Shown here one piece after another: positions 8,090 through 15,910 of a stretch of 64,000 bases of DNA (positions within the stretch are counted from its first letter, which is position 1; each line of letters opens with the position of its first letter). Under the pieces are notes generated by a model. That model was not told the origin of the DNA. It was given only the letters and a program-made list of their open reading frames with translations, and ran no database searches. A program made the position numbers and the translations under genes. Origin of the DNA: Streptomyces sp. RKAG293 (GTDB taxonomy: Bacteria > Actinomycetota > Actinomycetes > Streptomycetales > Streptomycetaceae); assembly GCF_023701745.1 (NCBI RefSeq), contig NZ_JAJOZB010000001.1:2858501-2922500 (forward strand). Reading direction: 5' to 3'.

Positions 8090-9868
8090 ATGGGAATGGG
8101 CAGCACGACACCGGGTCGCACACCGCAGGACGGGGAGGGCCGTCCGCATGTCTGGGGGCAGCGCTCCGCCGCCTACGCCGTCTGGTATCTGCGGACCGTC
8201 GCCTTCCTCAACTTCCTCGGGGCGGTGTGGGTCTCCTTCGGGGCCGACATCCGGCGGCACAACATCGAGGACCTCTTCACCCCGTATCTGCTGACCGCGG
8301 GCTTCACCACGGGTGTGTTCGCGCTCTTCTTCGCCATCACGATGCGGCGGCGCAAACGGGCCGCCTGGGTGCTCAATCTCGTACTCAGTTCGTTGTTCCT
8401 GCTGGTGCTGGCGTTGACGATGGGCTTCCCCGAGTACCGGGACCACGTCCAGAACTGGATCACCCTGGGGCTGACCGGCTCCTTCGTGGCCGCCCTGCTG
8501 GTCGGCCGCCGTGAGTTCCGGGCCAAGGGCGACCGCTCCAATCCGAAGCACGCGATCCTGACCGCCGTCGGCGGCCTCATCGTGGGCTCGCTGATCAGCG
8601 CGCTGCTGGTCACCGCGACCAACAGCGAGCACGGCTCGGACTTCGGCGCCAGCTTCCGCTACGCGATCATGCGGATGATCGCGCTCGACCCGAATGACGA
8701 CAATTACGCGAACATCTCAACGCCCGGGTGGGTGGATGTCGTCATCAACGTCATGAGTGCGTTGCTCTTCCTGCTCGTGCTGTACGTGGCGTTCCGCTCG
8801 CCGCGCGGCCGGGCACTGCTCGGCCCGCAGGACGAGGCCAAGCTGCGCGGGCTCCTGGACCGCTACGGCGACCGGGACTCGCTCGGCTACTTCGCGCTGC
8901 GCCGCGACAAGAGCGTCATCTGGTCGCCGAGCGAGAAGTCCGCGATCGCGTACCGGGTCGTCGGGGAGGTGTCGCTGGCGTCCGGCGATCCGATCGGCGA
9001 CCCCGAGGCGTGGCCCGGCGCCATCGACGCCTGGCTCGCCGAGGCCCGTGAGCACGCCTGGGTGCCCGCGGTGATGGGCGCCAGCGAGGAAGCGGGCGTG
9101 ATCTACGCCCGGCACGGCCTGGACGCCCTGGAGATCGGGGACGAGGCGATCGTCGAGACCGCCGAGTTCACCCTGGACGGCCGCGCCATGCGGACCGTGC
9201 GGCAGGCGTACAACCGCGTCAAGCGGACCGGCTACACCGTCCGGATGCGGCGGCACGACGACATCCCCGCGGACGAGATGGACGCGATGCTGGAGCGCGC
9301 CGACGCCTGGCGGGACGGGGAGACGGAGCGTGGGTTCTCGATGGCGCTCGGCCGGCTCGGCGACCCCGCCGACGGGCGCTGCGTCATGGTCGAGTGCCAT
9401 GACGGCGAGGGCGTGCCGCGCGCGCTGCTGAGCTTCGTGCCGTGGGGTCCGCAGGGGCTGTCGCTGGATCTGATGCGCCGCGACCGCGACTCCGAGAACG
9501 GGCTGATCGAGTTCATGGTCATCGAGCTGATCCAGCGTGCCGACGAGGTGGGCGTGCGGCAGATCTCGCTGAACTTCGCGATGTTCCGCTCGGTGTTCGA
9601 ACGCGGCTCGAAGCTGGGCGCCGGGCCGGTGCTGCGGTTCTGGCGCTCCCTGCTGACGTTCTTCTCGCGCTGGTGGCAGATCGAGTCGCTGTACCGGGCC
9701 AACGCCAAGTACCGGCCCATCTGGGAGCCGCGCTACCTGCTGTTCGGCAAGAGCAGCGAGCTGCCGCGGATCGGTATCGCCAGTGCCCGTGCCGAGGGCT
9801 TCCTCGAAGCGCCGCGGCTGCCGTCCCCGCTGCGCAGACGCGACCGAGAGCGGACCGCTGCCCGGTGA
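8090..9868 (+). CDS. MprF-like lysylphosphatidylglycerol synthase (DUF2156) membrane protein
   Basis: A 592-residue protein. About six hydrophobic segments lie in residues 25-245. A soluble GNAT-fold DUF2156/LPG-synthase C-terminal domain follows from ~250: FALRRDKSVIWSPSEKSAIAYRV, VASGDPIGD-like, and MSLDLMRRDRDSENGLIEFM-type segments, with RYLLFGKSSELPRIGIA at the end. The family transfers an aminoacyl group from tRNA to phosphatidylglycerol and flips the product, lowering surface charge; the amino acid used here is unknown. The membrane part is shorter than the 14 spans of full MprF. The stop overlaps the next start (GTGA), so the two genes are coupled. Confidence 0.85.
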   Translation: MGMGSTTPGRTPQDGEGRPHVWGQRSAAYAVWYLRTVAFLNFLGAVWVSFGADIRRHNIEDLFTPYLLTAGFTTGVFALFFAITMRRRKRAAWVLNLVLSSLFLLVLALTMGFPEYRDHVQNWITLGLTGSFVAALLVGRREFRAKGDRSNPKHAILTAVGGLIVGSLISALLVTATNSEHGSDFGASFRYAIMRMIALDPNDDNYANISTPGWVDVVINVMSALLFLLVLYVAFRSPRGRALLGPQDEAKLRGLLDRYGDRDSLGYFALRRDKSVIWSPSEKSAIAYRVVGEVSLASGDPIGDPEAWPGAIDAWLAEAREHAWVPAVMGASEEAGVIYARHGLDALEIGDEAIVETAEFTLDGRAMRTVRQAYNRVKRTGYTVRMRRHDDIPADEMDAMLERADAWRDGETERGFSMALGRLGDPADGRCVMVECHDGEGVPRALLSFVPWGPQGLSLDLMRRDRDSENGLIEFMVIELIQRADEVGVRQISLNFAMFRSVFERGSKLGAGPVLRFWRSLLTFFSRWWQIESLYRANAKYRPIWEPRYLLFGKSSELPRIGIASARAEGFLEAPRLPSPLRRRDRERTAAR

Positions 9869-10575
9869 GCCCCTTCAACAAGCGCCTCCGCGACTTCGCC
9901 TACGTCGAATGGGGCGGAATCTCCCGAGACGTCTGGTTCGAGCTGCGGACGAAGAAGCTGCGCGCTATCCCGCTGACGCTCTCCGCGTGCCTGTCCATCC
10001 TGACCCTCCAGGTGATCCAGCACTCCGGGAGCACCGGCACGGAGTGGGTCAACCGGCTCGGCGGTGTCTACGCGACGCTCCCGTGGTGGAAGGCGCTGCT
10101 GCGCACGCCGCTCTCGCTCTTCGTCCCCGACCCGTCCCTGCCGGTGTGGGGGCTGATCGCCCAGGTCGTCTTCATGTTCGGCATCGCCGAGATGACGGTC
10201 GGCCGCCGGCACACCCTCGGGATCGGGCTCCTCGCGACGCTCGCCGGCACGTCGTTCGCCCGCTACTCGCTCGCGGTCGGCCCCGACGGCTTCCTCGGGC
10301 TCCCGGTCTCCACCCTCGTGGTGCGCGACACCGGCCCGTCGGCGGCGGTCGTCGCCCTCGGCGTGTACGTGGCCTGCCGGTACCGCGCCTGGTGGACGGG
10401 GGGCGTGCTGATCCTCGCGATGCTCGTCGAGGTCGTCCTCATCGTGAACCTCGCGGGCTTCGAGCATCTGACGGCGATCGTGGCGACGCTCCTGCTGTGC
10501 GCCCTGGAGGGCCACCTCCGGCGGCGCCGGGAGGCGGAGCTGCAACGGGAGTCACCGCGGCAGCCCCCGGGTTAG
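9865..10575 (+). CDS. Rhomboid-like membrane protein
   Basis: A 236-residue integral membrane protein with five to six hydrophobic spans. It starts GTG at 9865, overlapping the MprF-like stop codon. The N-terminal ~30 residues are soluble (SPFNKRLRDFAYVEWGG). Spans include IPLTLSACLSILTLQV, LIAQVVFMFGIAEM and VVALGVYVACRYR. The layout resembles the 'rhomboid-like' proteins of actinobacteria, but I see no GxSG catalytic serine motif, so it may be inactive as a protease. Coupling suggests a role with the phospholipid-modifying protein. A second, unrelated-looking rhomboid-like gene lies at 59320. Confidence 0.75.
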   Translation: MSPFNKRLRDFAYVEWGGISRDVWFELRTKKLRAIPLTLSACLSILTLQVIQHSGSTGTEWVNRLGGVYATLPWWKALLRTPLSLFVPDPSLPVWGLIAQVVFMFGIAEMTVGRRHTLGIGLLATLAGTSFARYSLAVGPDGFLGLPVSTLVVRDTGPSAAVVALGVYVACRYRAWWTGGVLILAMLVEVVLIVNLAGFEHLTAIVATLLLCALEGHLRRRREAELQRESPRQPPG

Positions 10576-10597
10576 CCCCCCGGGGTAGCCTCACGCG

Positions 10598-11416
10598 GTG
10601 ACCGACTCCGCTGAGCCCTCGAAGGCCGGACCCGCGCCCGCCGCCTCCGTCGCGGACGCGCTCCGCTTCGCCTTCGGCACCCTCACCGCGCTGCCGGTGA
10701 CCGTCACCCGCTGGGACCGGTCCGCCGCGCGCGGCGGGATGCTGTGCGCGCCGGTCGTCGGTGCGGTGGTGGGCCTGTGCGCCGCCGCGGTCGGCGGACT
10801 GCTGCTGCTCCTGGACGCGTCCCCGCTGCTCGCCGCCGTCGCCACCGCGGCCGTGCCCGCCGCCCTGACCCGCGGTCTGCATCTGGACGGCCTGGCCGAC
10901 ACCGCCGACGGGCTCGGCAGCGCCAAGCCCGCCGAGGACGCCCTGCGGATCATGAAGCAGTCGGACATCGGCCCCTTCGGCGTCCTGACGCTGCTCTTCG
11001 TCCTCCTCACCCAGGTCGCCTGCCTCGCCGCCCTCTACGCCGACAGCTGGTCCCACGGCGCCGCCGCGGCCGCCGTCTCCGCCGTGGTGGCCCGTACCGC
11101 CATGACCCTGGCCTGCCGCGACGGCGTCCCCCCGGCCCGCCCCGACGGCCTGGGCGCCGCCGTGGCCGGAGCCGTCCCGCCGCGCACCCCGGCCCTCGTG
11201 ATGCCCGCCACCCTCGCGGTCGCGGCGGCGGCCGGCGCCCTCTTCGGCCTCTCCCCCGCCCTCCACTTCGCCCTGGCCGCCCTCCTCGCCCTCACCACGG
11301 CCGAACTCCTCCTCCGCCACTGCCGCACCCGCTTCGGCGGCATCACCGGCGACGTCTTCGGCGCCCTGTCGGAAACGGCGGCTACGGCGGTTCTGGTCGT
11401 CCTGACCCTGGGCTGA
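10598..11416 (+). CDS. cobS: Adenosylcobinamide-GDP ribazoletransferase CobS
   Basis: A 272-residue polytopic membrane enzyme that joins AdoCbi-GDP (from CobU) to alpha-ribazole or its phosphate (from CobT), the last step in building the cobalamin nucleotide loop. Diagnostic motifs are LRFAFGTLTALPV at the N-terminus and the acidic HLDGLADTADGLGS signature near residue 90. LRIMKQSDIGPFGVL and a C-terminal RTRFGGITGDVFGALSE follow. The start is GTG at 10598. It lies 22 bp after the rhomboid-like gene, so all three may be in one transcript. Confidence 0.95.
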   Translation: MTDSAEPSKAGPAPAASVADALRFAFGTLTALPVTVTRWDRSAARGGMLCAPVVGAVVGLCAAAVGGLLLLLDASPLLAAVATAAVPAALTRGLHLDGLADTADGLGSAKPAEDALRIMKQSDIGPFGVLTLLFVLLTQVACLAALYADSWSHGAAAAAVSAVVARTAMTLACRDGVPPARPDGLGAAVAGAVPPRTPALVMPATLAVAAAAGALFGLSPALHFALAALLALTTAELLLRHCRTRFGGITGDVFGALSETAATAVLVVLTLG

Positions 11417-11513
11417 CGGCACATCTGACCGGAAACGGTGGTCCGTTCCCTTACCGCACCCCGCAGGATGACTGCGAGTACACGGTTTCGGGGGACGTTA
11501 CGGGGGACGGACG

Positions 11514-12392
11514 ATGCAGCATCTGGCGTGTCCTGAGGGCCGCTGGGAGGTGGCGACGGCGCTGCCGCACGCCCGGCTGCGGCCGGGGGTGCAGCGGTAT
11601 CGGGGGTACCGGCTGAACCTGGACCTGCCGCGGCAGCGGCTGGAGGTTCCGGACGGCGCGGTGACGCTGTTGTTCTCCTTCGACCAGGAAGTGCGGGTGA
11701 CGGAGGCCCTGACGCCGTCGGCCCCCGGCAGCGCCCACCGCTCGATGCTGGTCGGGCTGCGCACCACCGCCGGACTCGGGCGGCACAGCGGCCGGCTGTA
11801 CGGCCTGGAGGTCATCCTCTCGCCGTGGCAGGCGTATGCGCTGTTCGGGATCCCGATGCACGAGCTGGCCGACACCATCACCGACCCCATCGACCTGCTG
11901 GGCCCCCGCTACCGCGATCTCGCCGACGCCCTCGCCTGCGCCCCCGGCTGGGCCCAGCGCTTCGACCTGCTGGACACCGCGTTCCTGCGCTGGTCCGAGG
12001 ACGCGCTCCCCGTCTCGGACCGCGTCCGGTACGCCTGGCGGGAACTCGCCAGGACCTCCGGCGCCCTGCCCATCGGCGAGCTCGTCGCCGCCACCGGATG
12101 GGGCTGGCGGCAGTTGGACACCCGCTTCCGCGCGGAGATCGGACTCACGCCGAAGGGCGCGGCCCGCGTCATGCGGCTGCGCAAGGTGCTGCGGCTGATG
12201 GCGGCGGACCTGCCGGTGGCAGGCATCGCCGCCGAGTGCGGGTTCAGCGATCAGGCGCACCTGAACCGCGAGTTCAAGGCGATGATCGGCCGCACCCCCC
12301 GCCAGTTCCTGCACGCCCGGGGGCTCGACTTCGCGGGCCCGCCCACCGTGGACCGGGTGGACGGCCAGGTCACCAGCATCATCCTGACCTGA
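11514..12392 (+). CDS. AraC-family transcriptional regulator
   Basis: A 292-residue regulator. The C-terminal ~100 residues hold the two AraC helix-turn-helix motifs: IGELVAATGWGWRQLDTRFR and VAGIAAECGFSDQAHLNREF, followed by the conserved IGRTPRQFL. The N-terminal ~170 residues are an AraC-type sensor region (QRYRGYRLNLDLPRQRLEV, VGLRTTAGLGRHSGRLYGLEV), similar to the DUF6597-type domains of Streptomyces regulators. The ligand is unknown. It is transcribed alone, with no obvious target gene next to it. Confidence 0.88.
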   Translation: MQHLACPEGRWEVATALPHARLRPGVQRYRGYRLNLDLPRQRLEVPDGAVTLLFSFDQEVRVTEALTPSAPGSAHRSMLVGLRTTAGLGRHSGRLYGLEVILSPWQAYALFGIPMHELADTITDPIDLLGPRYRDLADALACAPGWAQRFDLLDTAFLRWSEDALPVSDRVRYAWRELARTSGALPIGELVAATGWGWRQLDTRFRAEIGLTPKGAARVMRLRKVLRLMAADLPVAGIAAECGFSDQAHLNREFKAMIGRTPRQFLHARGLDFAGPPTVDRVDGQVTSIILT

Positions 12393-12474
12393 CGCCGACC
12401 TGCGCCGAACCGTTCCTGGTGCGGGTGCGAATTTCTTCAATACGGCGCGACCGCGGCTCTGCGAGCCTGCCGAG

Positions 12475-12870
12475 GTGTACGACATCAGAACGGCCCCGTC
12501 CGCTCCGGCGGCACTGCGGCGGTACCAGGAACTGCTCGCGGACCAGAACCGATTGCTCGCCGAGCAGAACGTCCTGCTGGAACGTATTCAGGCCTTCACC
12601 GCCCTGGCCGCCGCACCGTCACCGACCGAAGTCTCCCGCTGCGACCCACCAGTCCTGCCGCCGACGCTCGTGCAGCGCCACATCCTGCTGCTCCTCGCGG
12701 ACGGCACCAAGGACAGCGCGATCGCCCGCCGGCTAGGCGTCAGCGAACGATCCGTCCGCCGCCACGTCGGCTCCCTCGCCGAACGGGCCGGAGCCAGCAA
12801 CAGGTTCACCCTGGCACTGGCCGCAGCCCGCCTCGGCTGGCTACCGGCCTACGACCGGCGAGCCGTCTAG
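12475..12870 (+). CDS. Small LuxR-type helix-turn-helix protein
   Basis: A 131-residue protein with an N-terminal coiled coil (RRYQELLADQNRLLAEQNVL) and a C-terminal LuxR/GerE helix-turn-helix (LLLLADGTKDSAIARRLGVS followed by ERSVRRHVGSLAERAG). It has no receiver or other sensor domain, so it is an orphan DNA-binding protein. The start is GTG at 12475. The likely partner is unknown; the upstream AraC gene is 82 bp away on the same strand. Confidence 0.82.
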   Translation: MYDIRTAPSAPAALRRYQELLADQNRLLAEQNVLLERIQAFTALAAAPSPTEVSRCDPPVLPPTLVQRHILLLLADGTKDSAIARRLGVSERSVRRHVGSLAERAGASNRFTLALAAARLGWLPAYDRRAV

Positions 12871-12884
12871 GCCCACTGGGCCCT

Positions 12885-13292
12885 CTAGTACCAGCCGGTA
12901 CACACGGTGGTGCCGTTCCATCCGCACGCCCGCATGACGTAACCCGCGTCGTCATACGCCGGTGTGTGGGTGTCGCTGCCCGACTGCTGGGTCGTCATCC
13001 CCATCGGACCGGTCCACGTGGACCCGCCGTTGCTCGACCGGTCGACCCACACCTTGTTGCCCACGTCGGAGTTGCTGATCCGCCCCCACGCGCACCGGCT
13101 GGACGTGCTGTACCGCAGCTCGATGTACATGCTGCCGTTGTGCACGGCCTTCTTGCTCACCGCGTTGCTCGTACTGCACGCCGCCGGCGCGCTGGGCGCC
13201 GCGCTCGCGGCTGGGGCGAGGGTGACGGCACCCGCCACGACGATGGCGGTACTTCCGATTCCTGCGGCGATCCGGCGCTTGAGCGAAGACAT
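12885..13292 (-). CDS. Secreted DUF2690-like protein
   Basis: A 135-residue exported protein. It has a Sec signal peptide (basic MSSLKRRIAAG, hydrophobic IVVAGAVTLAPAA, cleavage near ASA at ~32). The mature part has conserved Cys residues and the VELRYS-type core (YIELRYSTSSRCAWGRIS), plus a C-terminal AYDDAGYVMRACGWNG. This matches the DUF2690 group of small secreted actinobacterial proteins. Function is unknown. It converges with the LuxR-type gene, only 14 bp away. The upstream 180 bp to 13473 is untranslated spacer. Confidence 0.78.
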   Translation of the reverse strand: MSSLKRRIAAGIGSTAIVVAGAVTLAPAASAAPSAPAACSTSNAVSKKAVHNGSMYIELRYSTSSRCAWGRISNSDVGNKVWVDRSSNGGSTWTGPMGMTTQQSGSDTHTPAYDDAGYVMRACGWNGTTVCTGWY

Positions 13293-13473
13293 CTGCGATT
13301 CCCTTCGACTGTCTGCTGGGACCCCCCGATCCCACCAGCCGAAGTCCTCCCGGACGAGGGCGAACAGGACAAGCGTCCTCTTCCGGACACCCGGGAGCCA
13401 TCAGGCCTCTCCAGGTCCTGGCTGCGGACAATTCCGTCGCACTAGGGGCGCCGAACCTCATCGCCTGCGCCGC

Positions 13474-14088
13474 TCAGCCGTACTCCTCATCGGCGAACGG
13501 GTCCGGCTCACCGGTCCAAGGATCTAGCCCAGCGTCTCGCAGGCGTTTTTCCTCATTCACATGCAGGAATCGCGGATCGGCCCGTCCCCACATAGAGAGG
13601 TCTCCCAAAGGACATTCATCGAACTCCGCCCGGAACACGCGAAGTAGAAACTCGGCCATGCCACAGTCGAACACGGTCCACTGTCGATCATCCTGATTCC
13701 ATACCGTCACCGGCCAACGGTCGGGGTCTGCACCGTCCGTAACCCAGCAGAGCAAGTCGGCACTGGCATCAATCCCCCACGTCACGAGGGACGAAGATGC
13801 CGCCACCAGCTCACGGTCACCGGGACGGCGATCCCAGGTTGCGCGGGCGTTGAGCGTCTCAGAAGTCATGCCTTGAAATGCGGCGTCCGAACCAAACGGC
13901 TCCGGCGGGATCACTTCCAAGTAATCGTCGATGCCGCCCCCGCCGTACACCTCTATGAACCGCTTGTAGTCCGCAGGAAACGAGAATCCCCAGCCCTGTT
14001 CGACCGTAGCCCAGTCCACGACATCGCCCGCACCGGCGTGGGGAGGCATGATCTGCATCAATGCCTCGAAATCTGCCTCGGCCGTCAT
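13474..14088 (-). CDS. SMI1/KNR4-family protein
   Basis: A 204-residue cytosolic protein with a SMI1/KNR4 (SUKH) domain. Seen are VEQGWGFSFPADYKRFIEVY, GGGIDDYLEVIPPEP, a middle beta region, and an FDCGMAEFLLRVFRAEF helix near residue 155. SUKH proteins are common immunity proteins against polymorphic toxins, but no toxin gene is adjacent, so that role is only an inference. The start at 14088 is set by gaggagagg 7 bases upstream. GC content is visibly lower than that of its neighbours, suggesting transfer. Confidence 0.85.
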   Translation of the reverse strand: MTAEADFEALMQIMPPHAGAGDVVDWATVEQGWGFSFPADYKRFIEVYGGGGIDDYLEVIPPEPFGSDAAFQGMTSETLNARATWDRRPGDRELVAASSSLVTWGIDASADLLCWVTDGADPDRWPVTVWNQDDRQWTVFDCGMAEFLLRVFRAEFDECPLGDLSMWGRADPRFLHVNEEKRLRDAGLDPWTGEPDPFADEEYG

Positions 14089-14133
14089 AGTGTCGCCTCT
14101 CCTCAGGATTTCCACCCCGGTCATCCTTGCTGG

Positions 14134-14610
14134 TCACCCTGCCGCCAGCTCGAACCACATCAGCTTGCCGCACAGCCCGAACGGCTCCTCCCCCAGCGCG
14201 TATCCGCCGCACCGGTCCGAGAACAGGTCCAGCAGGAAGAGCCCGCGCCCGCCGTCCGCGTCCGGATCCGGCGCGAGCGCCGCCGGGAGCTCCGGGTTGT
14301 TGTCCCGGACCGCCACCCGCAGCCGGTGCGGCTCCCAGTTGAGCCGCAGCGAAGCGGGGCCCTGCGCATAGCGGTACGCGTTCGTCGCCAGCTCGGAGGT
14401 CAACAGAGCTGCCGTGTCGACGAGTTCACGTAAGCCGTGCGCCACGAGGATCGCCCGTACGGTCGTCCGGGCGATCCCGGGCGCGCGTGGATCGTGCGGC
14501 AGTTGGAGGTAGTACTCCCACGGTTCCGCTTCGCGGCGGGCGGGGTCGGGGCACGACGGTTGCACGGCATACATGTTGCCCTCCGGGCCGGGTTGAGTGG
14601 CGTGGGTCAC
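14134..14610 (-). CDS. Anti-sigma-type ATP-binding protein (HATPase_c_2)
   Basis: A 158-residue protein with a GHKL ATPase fold like the RsbW/SpoIIAB kinases. The N-box is LLTSELATNAYRYA, the middle LRVAVRDNN, and the G-boxes are GGRGLFLLDLFSDRCG. Proteins of this type in Streptomyces often sit beside an HTH-DUF5753 regulator and a DUF397 protein, as here, where it is divergent from that pair (110-bp shared promoter region). An internal ATG at 14574 is an alternative start. Its partner, a sigma factor or another regulator, cannot be told. Confidence 0.87.
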   Translation of the reverse strand: MTHATQPGPEGNMYAVQPSCPDPARREAEPWEYYLQLPHDPRAPGIARTTVRAILVAHGLRELVDTAALLTSELATNAYRYAQGPASLRLNWEPHRLRVAVRDNNPELPAALAPDPDADGGRGLFLLDLFSDRCGGYALGEEPFGLCGKLMWFELAAG

Positions 14611-14720
14611 ACAGTAGAGCCCAAAGTTAGATGGTTTCTACCGAACACGGTAGATCTGTCGTCCGATGGACCCTCGGGACTCAGAACGGCAGACTTGGCC
14701 GTGATCGGAAAGAGGGGCCA

Positions 14721-15572
14721 ATGCCGCCGAGGACAACGCCAACTGCGCGTCAGCAGCGCCTGGGTGCCGAGATGCGCAAGCTTCGGGAGAAGGCGGGGAT
14801 GTCCGCTCGCGAGGCCGGAGCGCTGCTGGGCGGGGACCAGGCGCGGATCAGCAACATCGAGACCGGCCGGGTGGGGCTCAGCGCGGACCGGGTCAGGACG
14901 CTCGCCTGCAACTACGACTGCTCGGACGGCGGGCTCATCGAGGCCCTGACCGGGATGACCGGGGAACGCAAGCGCCAGTGGTGGGAGGAGTACCGGGGCG
15001 TTCTGCCGCCCGGCATGCTCGACATCGCCGAACTGGAGCACTACGCGGTCGAATTGCGGACCGCGCAGACCGTGAGCCTGCCCGGCCTGCTGCAGACCGT
15101 CGACCATGCGCGGGCCGTCTTCCGCGAGGCGGTGCCCGCCTTGCCGCCGCCGGAGATCGAGCACCGGCTCTCCCACCGGATCAAGCGGCAGGCCGTCCTC
15201 TACCGGGACGCCCCGCTCCCCTACACCGCGGTCATCCATGAGGCCGCCCTGCGGATGCAGTTCGGCGGCCGGGCGGCCTCCCGCGAGCAGCTGCAGCACA
15301 TCCTGGACATGAGCGAGCGCGCCGGCGTCACCGTCATGGCGATCCCCTTCGCCGCCGGAGGCTTCCCCGGCTCCGGCCAGACGATCGCCTACGCGTCGGG
15401 CGCCGTCCCCCAGCTGGACACCGTCCTGCTCGACCAGTCACACGGCCCGTCGCTCCTGGACGCCGAGGCCCAGCTGGCGAAGTACCGCGACATTCTGGAC
15501 CGGCTGGACCGGGTGGCTCTCAAGCCCGGCGAGTCCCGGGACTTCATCCGTGAGATCGCCCAGAGCCTCTGA
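14721..15572 (+). CDS. XRE-family HTH regulator with DUF5753 domain (WhiJ-like)
   Basis: A 283-residue regulator. Residues ~10-70 are an XRE helix-turn-helix (RQQRLGAEMRKLREKAGMSA, GALLGGDQARISNIETGRVG). The rest is the DUF5753 domain typical of WhiJ-like proteins (ALRTAQTVSLPGLLQ-type, VIHEAALRMQFGGR, DQSHGPSLLDAEAQLAKYRD). Such regulators act with a DUF397 partner in Streptomyces development and antibiotic control. The ATG at 14721 has agagggg upstream; the frame is open further upstream but without a plausible start. The DUF397 gene follows after 12 bp. Confidence 0.9.
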   Translation: MPPRTTPTARQQRLGAEMRKLREKAGMSAREAGALLGGDQARISNIETGRVGLSADRVRTLACNYDCSDGGLIEALTGMTGERKRQWWEEYRGVLPPGMLDIAELEHYAVELRTAQTVSLPGLLQTVDHARAVFREAVPALPPPEIEHRLSHRIKRQAVLYRDAPLPYTAVIHEAALRMQFGGRAASREQLQHILDMSERAGVTVMAIPFAAGGFPGSGQTIAYASGAVPQLDTVLLDQSHGPSLLDAEAQLAKYRDILDRLDRVALKPGESRDFIREIAQSL

Positions 15573-15584
15573 AAGGCAGGACCC

Positions 15585-15782
15585 TTGTCCACGTCGGACT
15601 GGCAGAAGTCTTCGCACTGTGCCGAGAGCAGCAACTGCATACAGCTCGCCACCGTCGGCCCCCGCGTATCCATACGCGAAAGCACCGAACCCGGGGCGAT
15701 CGTGACGACCACCCCCGCCCGGCTGCGGGTGTTCCTGGACAGCGTCAAGGCGGGGGCCCTCGACGCGCCGCGCCAGGCGTAG
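15585..15782 (+). CDS. DUF397 protein
   Basis: A 65-residue protein of the DUF397 family, with the typical DWQKSSHCAESSNCIQLA opening, VSIRES in the middle and RLRVFLDSVKAG at the end. DUF397 proteins pair with the HTH-DUF5753 regulators such as the gene just upstream, and are thought to form a small regulatory or toxin-antitoxin-like switch with them. The start is TTG at 15585, preceded by gaaaggcagg. Confidence 0.92.
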   Translation: MSTSDWQKSSHCAESSNCIQLATVGPRVSIRESTEPGAIVTTTPARLRVFLDSVKAGALDAPRQA

Positions 15783-15910
15783 GCTCGACCGCGGCACAGG
15801 CGGCGCAGCCCTGGCGTGCCGCCCCGCGGGCGTGGCGGAATACGATGCCAGGGGCGCGGCCGGCCCACCCCTTGGCCGACACCATTCAACGGAACAGGAC
15901 CACCGTCACC

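Noticed and set aside
6623..8632. Long minus-strand open frame (669 codons) opposite cobT
   Set aside because: It covers cobT and the start of the MprF-like gene in antisense and has no family motifs.
13474..14088. SUKH protein as part of a toxin-immunity locus
   Set aside because: No polymorphic toxin, WXG or secretion gene is adjacent on either side.
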